DNA of 64,000 bases from the NCBI RefSeq assembly GCF_003437535.1, contig NZ_QSQT01000015.1, positions 1 through 64,000 of the forward strand, in the 5' to 3' direction. This DNA comes from Phocaeicola plebeius (GTDB lineage Bacteria > Bacteroidota > Bacteroidia > Bacteroidales > Bacteroidaceae). Below are positions 53,988 to 62,615 of this stretch, one piece after another. A program made the translations under genes and the position numbers. Position 1 is the first letter of the stretch; each line of letters starts with the position of its first letter. The notes under the pieces were generated by a model. That model ran no database searches, was not told the DNA's origin, and was given only the letters and a program-made list of their open reading frames with translations.

Positions 53988-54635
53988 ATGAAAAAATATA
54001 TCTTGCTGCTGACATTGTTCTGTCCGTTACTCGTTTTAGCACAGACAGAAAACCCTAAGTCGCTTCCTTCCGACTCCCTTTCCACGACATTGCATGCTGA
54101 ACAGCTCATGGCTAAGGATACACTCAGTGTACCCCTGCCCGCTCCTGTTCCGCAGCATTACCTATACTCTCCCTTCGATATGTATGGCATTACCCCGTTC
54201 AATTACGGCTATACCACCTGGGAGTTGCATAAAGGATTCAATGCCTCCATCGGCATGAATGTCACGTTCAGTCCGAGCAAATATGCTCCTTCCGGAGTGG
54301 GTTTCGGTCAGGACGCCGCTTTCTTGTACGCCGTACCGCTGAACAAGCGCTTCAGCGTAGCAGGCGGATTGTATGCCAGCAATTTCAACTGGGGTGGCAT
54401 TAACTACCGTAATGTAGGAATTACCGGCATTGCTGCGTTTAAAGTCAACGAACGTATCAGTCTGTATGCCTATGGCAACAAATCGCTCATGCCGAAACGT
54501 TCACCCTATTACTATCCCATGCCAAATTTCGCTCCCGACCGGATTGGGGGAATGATTAATTTCAAGTTTAATGAAAGCAGTTCCATCAGCATCGGAGTAG
54601 AAGGAATCAAGTACCCACAAGGGACTTACTGGTAA
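53988..54635 (+). CDS. Secreted protein of unknown function, outer-membrane-barrel-like
   Basis: 215 residues from the ATG at 53988 (MKKYILLLTLFCPLLVLAQ); another ATG at 53979 adds MKV. A signal peptide is followed by a short disordered stretch and a beta-rich region (YGITPFNYGYTTWELHKGFNASIGMNVTFSPS, FSVAGGLYASNFNWGGINYRNVGITGIAAFKVN). It ends IKYPQGTYW. The pattern suggests a small barrel or surface protein. No family recognised. Confidence 0.65.
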   Translation: MKKYILLLTLFCPLLVLAQTENPKSLPSDSLSTTLHAEQLMAKDTLSVPLPAPVPQHYLYSPFDMYGITPFNYGYTTWELHKGFNASIGMNVTFSPSKYAPSGVGFGQDAAFLYAVPLNKRFSVAGGLYASNFNWGGINYRNVGITGIAAFKVNERISLYAYGNKSLMPKRSPYYYPMPNFAPDRIGGMINFKFNESSSISIGVEGIKYPQGTYW

Positions 54636-54708
54636 ATGAAATCGTAAAAAGATAGGTTATCCTGATAAAAATGATGATATTTGCAGCTGTTTTTAAAAAG
54701 CAGAAATC

Positions 54709-55995
54709 ATGAATTATCAGGAAACACTTACCTACTTATATAATAGTGCCCCTCTGTTTCAGCAGGTGGGCAAAGATGCTTACAAAGAAGGATTAGACAA
54801 CACGTATGCCCTGGATGATTACTTCCATCACCCTCACCGCAAATTCCATACGATTCACGTGGCAGGAACCAACGGAAAAGGTTCTTGTTCGCATACATTG
54901 GCTGCCATTCTACAGGCTGCAGGCTATAAAACCGGACTTTATACTTCTCCTCATCTGGTGGATTTCCGTGAACGTATCCGCGTAAACGGCACTCCGGTAA
55001 GTCAGGAATTTGTCATCGATTTTGTAGAAAAGCACCGTGCTTTCTTCGAACCGCTCCACCCTTCTTTCTTTGAACTTACCACTGCTATGGCATTCACCTA
55101 TTTCGCTGAACAGCAGGTGGATGTAGCTGTCATAGAGGTCGGTCTTGGAGGAAGACTGGACTGCACCAACATCATTCAGCCCGACTTATGTGTCATTACC
55201 AACATTAGTTTTGACCATGTACAGTTTTTAGGTAATACCCTGGAAAAAATTGCTTCAGAAAAGGCGGGCATCATTAAAGAAGGTACTCCGGTTGTAATCG
55301 GTGAAACCACCCCCGAAACCCGACCAGTCTTCCAGGCTAAGGCTACTGCCGTAGGGGCTCCCATTGTATTTGCCGAAGACGAGCACCTGCTCATCCATGC
55401 GACCCGCAACGAAGCGATGCATTACGTTTACCAAACAGCTGACTATCCTCAACTGGAGGGCGAACTGGGAGGCTTATGCCAGCTAAAGAATACCAATACC
55501 CTACTCTCGGCTATCCGCCAGCTTCGTCATGCAGGATACAACCTGTCTGAAGAGAATGTACGCAAAGGTTTCCTTCATGTCTGCGAGCTGACCGGTCTGA
55601 TGGGACGCTGGCAGAAATTAGGTGAGAAACCGACCATCATCTGCGATACCGGACACAACACGGGTGGTATGCAATACATAACCGAGCAACTCAGACATCA
55701 GACTTATAAAACCTTACATATTGTCATCGGCATGGTGAACGATAAGGATGTGAGCGGTGTATTGTCTATGTTGCCTAAAGATGCCCGATATTATTTCACA
55801 CAAGCCAGCGTGAAAAGAGCTCTTCCCTACCAGCAGATGAAAGCACTGGCCGAGACCTTCAATTTACACGGAGAAGCCTACCCCCATGTGAAAGAAGCCT
55901 TCGAAGCAGCCAAGGAACAGGCCCAGCCGGATGATTTTATTTTTGTGGGAGGAAGCAGTTTTATTGTCGCCGATTTACTTTCTTTAAACAATTAA
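54709..55995 (+). CDS. folC: Folylpolyglutamate synthase / dihydrofolate synthase
   Basis: 428 residues of the Mur-ligase fold. P-loop HVAGTNGKGSCSHTLA near residue 50, YTSPHLVDFRERI near residue 82, and IEVGLGGRLDCTNII near residue 143 are diagnostic. It adds glutamate to folates and/or makes dihydrofolate from dihydropteroate. A 73-bp gap from the previous gene contains only a weak -7-like sequence. Confidence 0.93.
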   Translation: MNYQETLTYLYNSAPLFQQVGKDAYKEGLDNTYALDDYFHHPHRKFHTIHVAGTNGKGSCSHTLAAILQAAGYKTGLYTSPHLVDFRERIRVNGTPVSQEFVIDFVEKHRAFFEPLHPSFFELTTAMAFTYFAEQQVDVAVIEVGLGGRLDCTNIIQPDLCVITNISFDHVQFLGNTLEKIASEKAGIIKEGTPVVIGETTPETRPVFQAKATAVGAPIVFAEDEHLLIHATRNEAMHYVYQTADYPQLEGELGGLCQLKNTNTLLSAIRQLRHAGYNLSEENVRKGFLHVCELTGLMGRWQKLGEKPTIICDTGHNTGGMQYITEQLRHQTYKTLHIVIGMVNDKDVSGVLSMLPKDARYYFTQASVKRALPYQQMKALAETFNLHGEAYPHVKEAFEAAKEQAQPDDFIFVGGSSFIVADLLSLNN

Positions 55996-56089
55996 AGAAC
56001 GTTCTTTCTTCGAAAATGTTTGGGTATATTGAAGAAAATCTTTTTATTTGCACAACAAAATAATGTGTGAACTAAAAGATTTTAATAAT

Positions 56090-57184
56090 ATGAACAACAC
56101 ATTTTACAAAGAAAATAATTTAAGCGGCTTAAAAAGAGCAGATTTTCAAAAAATTGTAGACGGCAAAGAGACAGATTTGTTTATTCTTTCGAACCAGCAA
56201 GGTACCGAAGTAGCAATTACAAACTATGGGGGAGCAATTTTAACTGTGATGGTACCGGACAAAAACGGTAAACTGGCCAATGTGGTGCAGGGACATGACA
56301 GTATCGACAACGTAATCAACAGTCACGAACCTTTCCTGAGTACATTAATCGGACGCTATGGCAACCGTATTGCGAAAGGCAGTTTCCTGATGGACGGACA
56401 AGAACATAATTTGACCATCAATAACGGTCCTAACTCCCTGCATGGAGGTCCGACTGGTTTCCATGCCCGCGTTTGGGATGCCAAACAGGAAGATGAACAT
56501 AGTGTAACGCTGCACTATCTCTCTAAAGATGGGGAAGAAGGTTTCCCAGGCAATCTGGACATCACAGTTACTTACACACTGACAGGAGAGAACGAATTGG
56601 TCATCACTTACGTAGCCAACTGCGACAAAAAGACCATCACCAACCTGACCAACCACGCATTTTTCAGCCTGGCAGGTTTGAATAATCCGACTCCGACCGT
56701 AGACAATAACATTGTCACAATCAACGCAGATTTTTATATTCCAATAGACGAAGTATCTATCCCTACAGGAGAAGTATTGAAGGTAGAAGGTACTCCGATG
56801 GACTTCCGTACACCGCACACAGTGGGAAGCCGTATCAATGAACCGTTCCAGCAGCTCATCAACGGAGCCGGATACGACCATTGCTACGTGCTGAACAAAC
56901 GCGAAACGGAAGCTCTGGTATTTGCGGCTAAATGTATAGAACCGGAAAGCGGACGTTCGCTGGAAGTTTATACTACAGAGCCGGGTGTACAAGTATACAC
57001 AGCCAACTGGCACAATGGTTTCACTGGATACCACGGTGCTACATTCCCGGCAAGAAGTGCCATCTGCTTTGAAGCACAGCACTTCCCCGACTCACCCAAC
57101 AAAGGACACTTCCCGTCAGTCGTGTTGAAGCCGGAAGATACCTACCATCAGGTAACTATCTATAAATTCGGAGTTGAAAAATAA
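56090..57184 (+). CDS. galM: Aldose 1-epimerase
   Basis: 364 residues from the ATG at 56090 (MNNTFYKENNLSGLKRADFQ); in-frame starts at 56063 and 56048 would add 9 or 14 residues. Catalytic His region NGPNSLHGGPTGFHARVWDA and NLTNHAFFSLAG are visible, and the base Glu lies in EVYTTEPGVQVYTANW. It interconverts alpha and beta forms of galactose or glucose. Followed 49 bp later by a sugar transporter and then galK, forming a galactose module. Confidence 0.92.
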   Translation: MNNTFYKENNLSGLKRADFQKIVDGKETDLFILSNQQGTEVAITNYGGAILTVMVPDKNGKLANVVQGHDSIDNVINSHEPFLSTLIGRYGNRIAKGSFLMDGQEHNLTINNGPNSLHGGPTGFHARVWDAKQEDEHSVTLHYLSKDGEEGFPGNLDITVTYTLTGENELVITYVANCDKKTITNLTNHAFFSLAGLNNPTPTVDNNIVTINADFYIPIDEVSIPTGEVLKVEGTPMDFRTPHTVGSRINEPFQQLINGAGYDHCYVLNKRETEALVFAAKCIEPESGRSLEVYTTEPGVQVYTANWHNGFTGYHGATFPARSAICFEAQHFPDSPNKGHFPSVVLKPEDTYHQVTIYKFGVEK

Positions 57185-57233
57185 AAATCTAGTTCTTTAA
57201 TTAACCTATAACAAACTAACACCTTTAAACAAC

Positions 57234-58517
57234 ATGTCACAACAACAAAAAAGCTATTTGTTACCCATAGTAATGATGTTCGCATTGTTTGCTATGATTT
57301 CTTTCGTAACCGGATTGCCGGCTCCATTTGGAGTTATCGTACAGAGTGAATTTGGAGCTACCAACCTGGAAGCTACACTCGGATTCGCTGCGAACTTCAT
57401 TGCATACGCTTTTATGGGTATTCCTTCGGGACTTCTTTTACAGAAAATCGGATACAAGAAAACAGCATTGATTGCTATTGCAGTAGGATTCATTGGTGTA
57501 GGTATTCAGGCATTGGCCTCTAAAGGCGGATTCTCTGTATATTTGGCTGGAGCCTTCATCTCTGGTTTCTCTATGTGTATGCTGAACACAGTAGTTAACC
57601 CGATGTTGAACACTCTGGGTGGTGGCGGCAAGAAAGGTAACCAGCTTATCCAGACTGGCGGTTCACTGAACTCTTTGTCAGCTACTATCGTTCCGGTATT
57701 GGTAGGTTACCTGATGGGTGCCAACGTAGAAGAACGTACTATCGCTAAGGCTTTGCCGGCACTTTACATTGCCATGGCTATCTTCGCCATCGCGTTTCTG
57801 GTACTTTTCTTCATGGCTATCCCTGAACCAAGTTTGTCTAAGGCAAACAAGAGCAAAGGCGAACACAGCCCGTTGTCTTTCCGTCACTTCAAGCTGGGAA
57901 CCATCGCCATCTTCGTTTACGTAGGTATTGAAGTAGGTGTTCCTCACTTTGCAAACCTGTTTATGACTGCACAAGTAAATGAAGGCGGTCTGGGTATCGA
58001 TCCGGCTATTGCAGGTTCTATCGTAGGTACTTACTGGTTCCTGATGCTTATCGGTCGTCTGATTGGTGCTTCACTCGGTGCTCAGTTCAGCAGTAAGGCC
58101 ATGTTGACCGTAGCTTCTATTCTCGGATTGGTTTTGATCGGTATTGCCTTCGTAACTCCGTTGAGCAGCGTAGTCAACATGCCGGTATTCAAAAGCGGAG
58201 CTAGTCTGTCATTCGGATTGGAAGCAGTTCCTGTCAGCGTAATGTGTATGGCACTCTGCGGACTCTGTACTTCAATCATGTGGGGTGGTATCTTCAACCT
58301 GGCTGTAGAAGGACTGGGTAAATACACAGAAGCAGCTTCTGGAATCTTCATGGTAATGGTTTGCGGTGGTGGATTGCTTCCGCTGTTACAAGGTGGAGTA
58401 GCCGACTCAGCAGGTTACCTGAACAGCTTTATCGTAATTGCAGCCGCATTGGCATACTTGTTGTTCTATGCGTTGATCGGATGCAAGAATGTAAACAAAG
58501 ACATTCCGACTGAATAA
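57234..58517 (+). CDS. FucP/GluP-type sugar:H+ symporter (MFS)
   Basis: 427 residues, 12 membrane helices. LEATLGFAANFIAYAFMGIPSGLLLQKIGYKKTA near residue 45 contains the family sequence, and NTVVNPMLNTLGGGGKKGNQLIQTGGSLNSLSATIVPVLVG near 120 matches the FucP/glucose-galactose transporter group. It lies between galM and galK, so galactose (or glucose) is the likely substrate. Confidence 0.9.
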   Translation: MSQQQKSYLLPIVMMFALFAMISFVTGLPAPFGVIVQSEFGATNLEATLGFAANFIAYAFMGIPSGLLLQKIGYKKTALIAIAVGFIGVGIQALASKGGFSVYLAGAFISGFSMCMLNTVVNPMLNTLGGGGKKGNQLIQTGGSLNSLSATIVPVLVGYLMGANVEERTIAKALPALYIAMAIFAIAFLVLFFMAIPEPSLSKANKSKGEHSPLSFRHFKLGTIAIFVYVGIEVGVPHFANLFMTAQVNEGGLGIDPAIAGSIVGTYWFLMLIGRLIGASLGAQFSSKAMLTVASILGLVLIGIAFVTPLSSVVNMPVFKSGASLSFGLEAVPVSVMCMALCGLCTSIMWGGIFNLAVEGLGKYTEAASGIFMVMVCGGGLLPLLQGGVADSAGYLNSFIVIAAALAYLLFYALIGCKNVNKDIPTE

Positions 58518-58525
58518 TAAAACAC

Positions 58526-58562
58526 AAGGATGAAGGATGGACTCATTCTTCATCCTTTCTTG
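58526..58562 (+). terminator. Hairpin between the sugar transporter and galK
   Basis: AAGGATGAAG (58526-58535) pairs with CTTCATCCTT (58548-58557), followed by TCTTGTTT. It may lower read-through into galK. Confidence 0.65.
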
Positions 58563-58602
58563 TTTATATACCAGAATTTATTAACCTTTAATTTTTATCA
58601 TT

Positions 58603-59757
58603 ATGGACATAGAATTTGTAAGAAGCCGCTTTATCAAGCATTTCGACGGTACAACAGGCTCAGTATATACTTCTCCGGGACGAATCAACCTGATTGGTGA
58701 GCACACTGACTACAACGGAGGTTTTGTATTCCCAGGAGCTGTAGACAAAGGTATGGTGGCTGAAATCAAACCGAACGGAAAAGATAAAGTTTGCGCTTAT
58801 TCTATCGACTTGAAAGACTATGTAGAATTCGGATTGAATGAAGAAGATGCTCCGAAAGCAAGCTGGGCACGTTATATCTTTGGTGTTTGCCGTGAAATGA
58901 TCAAACGCGGAGTTGACGTAAAAGGCTTTAATACTGCATTTGCAGGTGATGTACCTCTGGGTGCAGGTATGTCTTCTTCTGCTGCATTGGAATCTACATA
59001 CGCATACGCATTGAACGATTTGTTCGGCGACAACAAAATTGATAAATTCGAACTGGCTAAAGTAGGTCAGGCTACAGAACACAACTACTGCGGAGTTAAT
59101 TGCGGTATCATGGACCAGTTTGCTTCTGTATTCGGTAAAGAAGGTCACCTGATTCGTCTGGACTGCCGTTCACTGGAATACCAGTACTTCCCGTTCAGAC
59201 CGGACGGATACCGTTTGGTATTGGTTGACTCTGTAGTAAAACATGAACTGGCATCTTCTGCATACAACAAACGCCGTCAGAGCTGCGAAGCTGTTGTAGC
59301 TGCTATCAAAAAGAACCACCCGACTGTAGAATTCCTGAGAGACTGCACAATGGATATGCTGAACGAAGTAAAAGCTGAAGTTTCTGAAGAAGACTACATG
59401 CGTGCTGAATACGTAATCGAAGAAATCCAACGCGTGCTCGACGTATGCGACGCATTGGAAAAAGGCGACTACGAAACAGTGGGACAGAAAATGTATGAAA
59501 CTCACCATGGTATGAGCAAACTGTATGAAGTAAGCTGCGAAGAGCTCGACTTCCTGAACGATATTGCTTTTGACTGTGGAGTTACTGGTTCACGCGTAAT
59601 GGGTGGTGGATTCGGTGGATGTACCATCAACCTGGTTAAGAATGAATTGTACGAAACATTCATTTCTACTGCAAAAGAACGCTTCAAAGAAAAATTCGGT
59701 CGCAGCCCGAAAGTATACGATGTAGTTATCAGCGACGGTTCACACAAGGTTTGCTAA
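58603..59757 (+). CDS. galK: Galactokinase
   Basis: 384 residues of the GHMP kinase family. GRINLIGEHTDYNGGFVFPGA near residue 26 is the galactokinase signature; PLGAGMSSSAALESTYAYAL near residue 115 binds ATP, and MGGGFGGCTINLV near residue 340 is the third motif. It phosphorylates galactose at C1, the entry to the Leloir pathway; galT and galE are not in the window. It ends 24 bp before a bidirectional terminator. Confidence 0.95.
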   Translation: MDIEFVRSRFIKHFDGTTGSVYTSPGRINLIGEHTDYNGGFVFPGAVDKGMVAEIKPNGKDKVCAYSIDLKDYVEFGLNEEDAPKASWARYIFGVCREMIKRGVDVKGFNTAFAGDVPLGAGMSSSAALESTYAYALNDLFGDNKIDKFELAKVGQATEHNYCGVNCGIMDQFASVFGKEGHLIRLDCRSLEYQYFPFRPDGYRLVLVDSVVKHELASSAYNKRRQSCEAVVAAIKKNHPTVEFLRDCTMDMLNEVKAEVSEEDYMRAEYVIEEIQRVLDVCDALEKGDYETVGQKMYETHHGMSKLYEVSCEELDFLNDIAFDCGVTGSRVMGGGFGGCTINLVKNELYETFISTAKERFKEKFGRSPKVYDVVISDGSHKVC

Positions 59758-59774
59758 TTCTATATCCATTAATA

Positions 59775-59810
59775 TAAAAAAAGCACGAATTTCGGTTCGT
59801 GCTTTTTTTA
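59775..59810. terminator. Bidirectional terminator between galK and the DUF3843 gene
   Basis: AAGCACGAA (59781-59789) and TTCGTGCTT (59796-59804), 9 bp, flanked by A-runs on the left and T7 on the right. It lies between converging galK (+) and DUF3843 (-). Confidence 0.88.
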
Positions 59811-59829
59811 TGATATATACTCGACAAAA

Positions 59830-60999
59830 TCAATCGCCGCGATAATAATACAGTAATGAATGCCGCGCAATAAAGTCCGCATTCAGTTTCACCAGCATCT
59901 TCTCTCCTACTTCAGGCAATTCTGCATCTGGCAGCAAGTTTTTCTCAATGCAATAATGCAACAAGTCCGGCGGACAAAGCATCTCTTCCGTCAACATCCG
60001 GAATGCATTTTGCGATGCCTCTTCCTGATCATAATAAGGATTTTCCGTGTCGGCGATGTATTCACACACATCCTTCGCCAGCAAAAGCCCTTTCTGCTCA
60101 TCCACCATCAATACAAAGTTCCGGCAACTCTTCATCTGCGGCAAGGTATGATTCTCATCATCCGGCCACTGCAGAATCTCTACCAGGAAGCGCTTCAGTG
60201 AATCATAACCGTTGAGATAAATAATCTTCCGTCCGCCAGTCCACAAGGTAAAGAGACGATAAATCTCCGCATTCTTCTGCAAAACAGTTTCCGGCATTTC
60301 CTTTTCCTCCTGATACAGACGAGGAACCGATTTCCAGCACTTTGCCTGCTTACCAGCCAACAACTCAATCCATTCGTGAAGGAACAACGCCAAAGGACCC
60401 GTAGGGATAATAAAACGGTCATCCGGTGCCACCCGTTCAATGTAAGGCAACATAGAAGGCTCCGTAAGGTAAGTGTGCCCGAAAAGCCATGACAATTTCC
60501 GGTCAGCCTCTTTTTCATCTGCATAGCCGGCAAAATAATCCTTCAGCAACTCATTCTCCGGAGCCACCTCATAAGCTTCCTCCAGTAAAGGCAGAAAAGC
60601 CTGTGCCTGCTTTAAGATTGAGGTATCCAGCGGATTTACATACCCACGCGAGTAAGGAGCCTTTTGCCATGTATTCCAGATAATGAAACGTACGTCCTCC
60701 AGGTTTACCTCTCCCTTTATATAATCTTTTCCCGTGGGATAGAATGGAAGACACCTGCCATACAAACGGGAATGAGCAGTGGTAAATCCCTGCCACAATC
60801 CCAGGCCGGAAATGATGTCTTCCAGATAAGCTGCCACATACAAACTTAAATACTTGCGAAACGTCTCAGGCAATTCCTCCAAATGACAAGCCGCATAAAG
60901 TTTGTTGGCCAATTCCACAAAAAACGTATCTGAAGAACAAACTGTCGTATACGGATGAATAGCCAGCCAGTCGTTCAAATAAATCACATTCTTTTTCAT
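59830..60999 (-). CDS. DUF3843-like protein
   Basis: 389 residues, no signal peptide or membrane segment. The start MKKNVIYLNDWLAIHPYTT, with LYVAAYLEDIISGLGLWQGFT near residue 50, resembles the Bacteroidetes family DUF3843. The protein is alpha-helical and acidic; no catalytic motif is recognised. It is 22 bp from the MFS exporter on the same strand. Function unknown. Confidence 0.7.
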   Translation of the reverse strand: MKKNVIYLNDWLAIHPYTTVCSSDTFFVELANKLYAACHLEELPETFRKYLSLYVAAYLEDIISGLGLWQGFTTAHSRLYGRCLPFYPTGKDYIKGEVNLEDVRFIIWNTWQKAPYSRGYVNPLDTSILKQAQAFLPLLEEAYEVAPENELLKDYFAGYADEKEADRKLSWLFGHTYLTEPSMLPYIERVAPDDRFIIPTGPLALFLHEWIELLAGKQAKCWKSVPRLYQEEKEMPETVLQKNAEIYRLFTLWTGGRKIIYLNGYDSLKRFLVEILQWPDDENHTLPQMKSCRNFVLMVDEQKGLLLAKDVCEYIADTENPYYDQEEASQNAFRMLTEEMLCPPDLLHYCIEKNLLPDAELPEVGEKMLVKLNADFIARHSLLYYYRGD

Positions 61000-61021
61000 A
61001 TATATTCGTTCATTTGAATAA

Positions 61022-62197
61022 TCAGTTTCGAGTAAAAAGCGTCACAAGCAGTGAAATCAGTGTCAGACCGATTCCTACACAGACCACTCCGGTCCAGCCC
61101 CAAGCGTGCCAGAAAGTACCGGCTAGAAAAGTTCCCAGTGAACCACCCACAAAATAAGTCGTCATAAAGATGGTATTCACGCGGTTGGTCGCCTTGGGAG
61201 CCTGCGACAACGCACAGGTTTGATTACCTATCTGCACACATTGCATACCGATATCTATCACGATAATTCCCACGATAAAGCCTAAATAAGAATTCTGGAA
61301 TATAAACATGATTATCCAGGCTGCAATGATGAGCGAACAACCAACAAAAGTGAAAAACCGCACTCCAAACTTATGTACCAGACTCCCAACAAAAGAGGCC
61401 GTCAGTGCACCGGCCACCCCACACAATCCCAGCATACCGATGATATTGTTTCCTGCATAAAACGGTTCCCCACTCAACTTAAAGGCCAAACATGCCCATA
61501 ACGCCAGGAAACTACCAAAACAAAGTCCGGCCCGTGCAGATACCAGACGGATGGTCGAATTGTCCCTGTACAACGTAAAAAGCGATTTCATCAGTCCTTT
61601 GTACGTACCCCTGAAATTTAGCGGCATATCCGGCAACACCCGAACTACCACAAAAATACAAAGCAACATGATGACGGCTACAATATAATACATCGTACGC
61701 CAGCCCCAGTATTCGCCTACAAAACCGCTGATTACCCGTGAACCCAAAATTCCGGTCAGCAGACCGCTGACCATCATCCCCACATTGCGTGCTTTATTCT
61801 GTGGCAGTGAGAACTGTGCAGCAATCGGAATGAAAATCTGTGGCATGACCGAACAAATCCCTGTCACCAGCGAAGCCAGCAAGATATAAAATACATTCAC
61901 AGACATGGCTATACTGCAAGTCGCCACCGACAACAAGAGAAAATTAATAACAATGATATTCTTCCGCTTGTACAAATCCCCCAAAGGAATAATAAACAAC
62001 AATCCCAGCGCATACCCAATCTGTGTGGTCATAGGTATCAGATTGGCTGTAAACTCCGAGATACCCAAATCCTCACTGATACGGTTCAGCAACGGCTGAT
62101 TATAATACAGATTCGCCACTGAAAGTCCTGATATAATGGCCAGTATCCACAGTAACGAAGCCGGAATTCCTTTATTCTCTTCCAATTTTTGTTTCAT
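61022..62197 (-). CDS. MFS transporter
   Basis: 391 residues with 12 membrane helices. The loop between TM2 and TM3 has GDLYKRKN, the MFS A-like motif. LLTGILGSRVISGFVGEYWGWR near residue 140 is typical of TM5/6. It resembles the drug/solute efflux group rather than the sugar symporters; the substrate is unknown. It probably shares a transcript with the DUF3843 gene downstream. Confidence 0.85.
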   Translation of the reverse strand: MKQKLEENKGIPASLLWILAIISGLSVANLYYNQPLLNRISEDLGISEFTANLIPMTTQIGYALGLLFIIPLGDLYKRKNIIVINFLLLSVATCSIAMSVNVFYILLASLVTGICSVMPQIFIPIAAQFSLPQNKARNVGMMVSGLLTGILGSRVISGFVGEYWGWRTMYYIVAVIMLLCIFVVVRVLPDMPLNFRGTYKGLMKSLFTLYRDNSTIRLVSARAGLCFGSFLALWACLAFKLSGEPFYAGNNIIGMLGLCGVAGALTASFVGSLVHKFGVRFFTFVGCSLIIAAWIIMFIFQNSYLGFIVGIIVIDIGMQCVQIGNQTCALSQAPKATNRVNTIFMTTYFVGGSLGTFLAGTFWHAWGWTGVVCVGIGLTLISLLVTLFTRN

Positions 62198-62231
62198 ATT
62201 GATAAACTCTTACTTTCATTTTGCAAAAATA

Positions 62232-62505
62232 GACAAAAAAACAAATGTCCATAATAAAGTCAACCACAAAGCAAAATGAAAATAAATTCAGGATTCATAC
62301 AATAACCTTGTCAGATTCTTCTTTCATCAGTTCTCAAATTACAAACTTATTACATATTACCTGAATTATATAACTCACACAAAATCAAGAAAAAAGAAGT
62401 CTGTCGTTCTATATTCCCTATCCGACAGGAAAATAAAAAAGTTAATTATCGACTGCCTAATTTGTTAAATCGTCCACTCTCTAATTATTCGTTGAAAAGA
62501 TTTTT
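62232..62505. other. Long AT-rich intergenic region before the TonB-dependent receptor
   Basis: The 418-bp gap between divergent genes is AT-rich. Near its left end CAAAAATA (62224-62231) could be a minus-strand -7 element for the MFS gene. A small CTGTCG/CGACAG inverted repeat sits at 62401-62428. I see no ORF or 22-bp array. Confidence 0.45.
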
Positions 62506-62513
62506 TAACTTTG
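62506..62513 (+). promoter_or_regulatory. -7 element of the TonB-dependent receptor gene
   Basis: TAACTTTG, about 103 bp before the ATG at 62616, giving a leader of about 96 nt. No clear -33 TTTG. Confidence 0.5.
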
Positions 62514-62615
62514 CAACAGAAAAAGCAAGTAATACAAAAAGATTCAACGAACTTAACTACAAAGTATTAAGCGAATTAAAACGCGAAAATAGATTTACAA
62601 TTTAATTAAAATTTT

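Noticed and set aside
62401..62428. CTGTCG/CGACAG inverted repeat as an operator or terminator
   Set aside because: The arms are only 6 bp and the position is far from the coding starts; too little to name.
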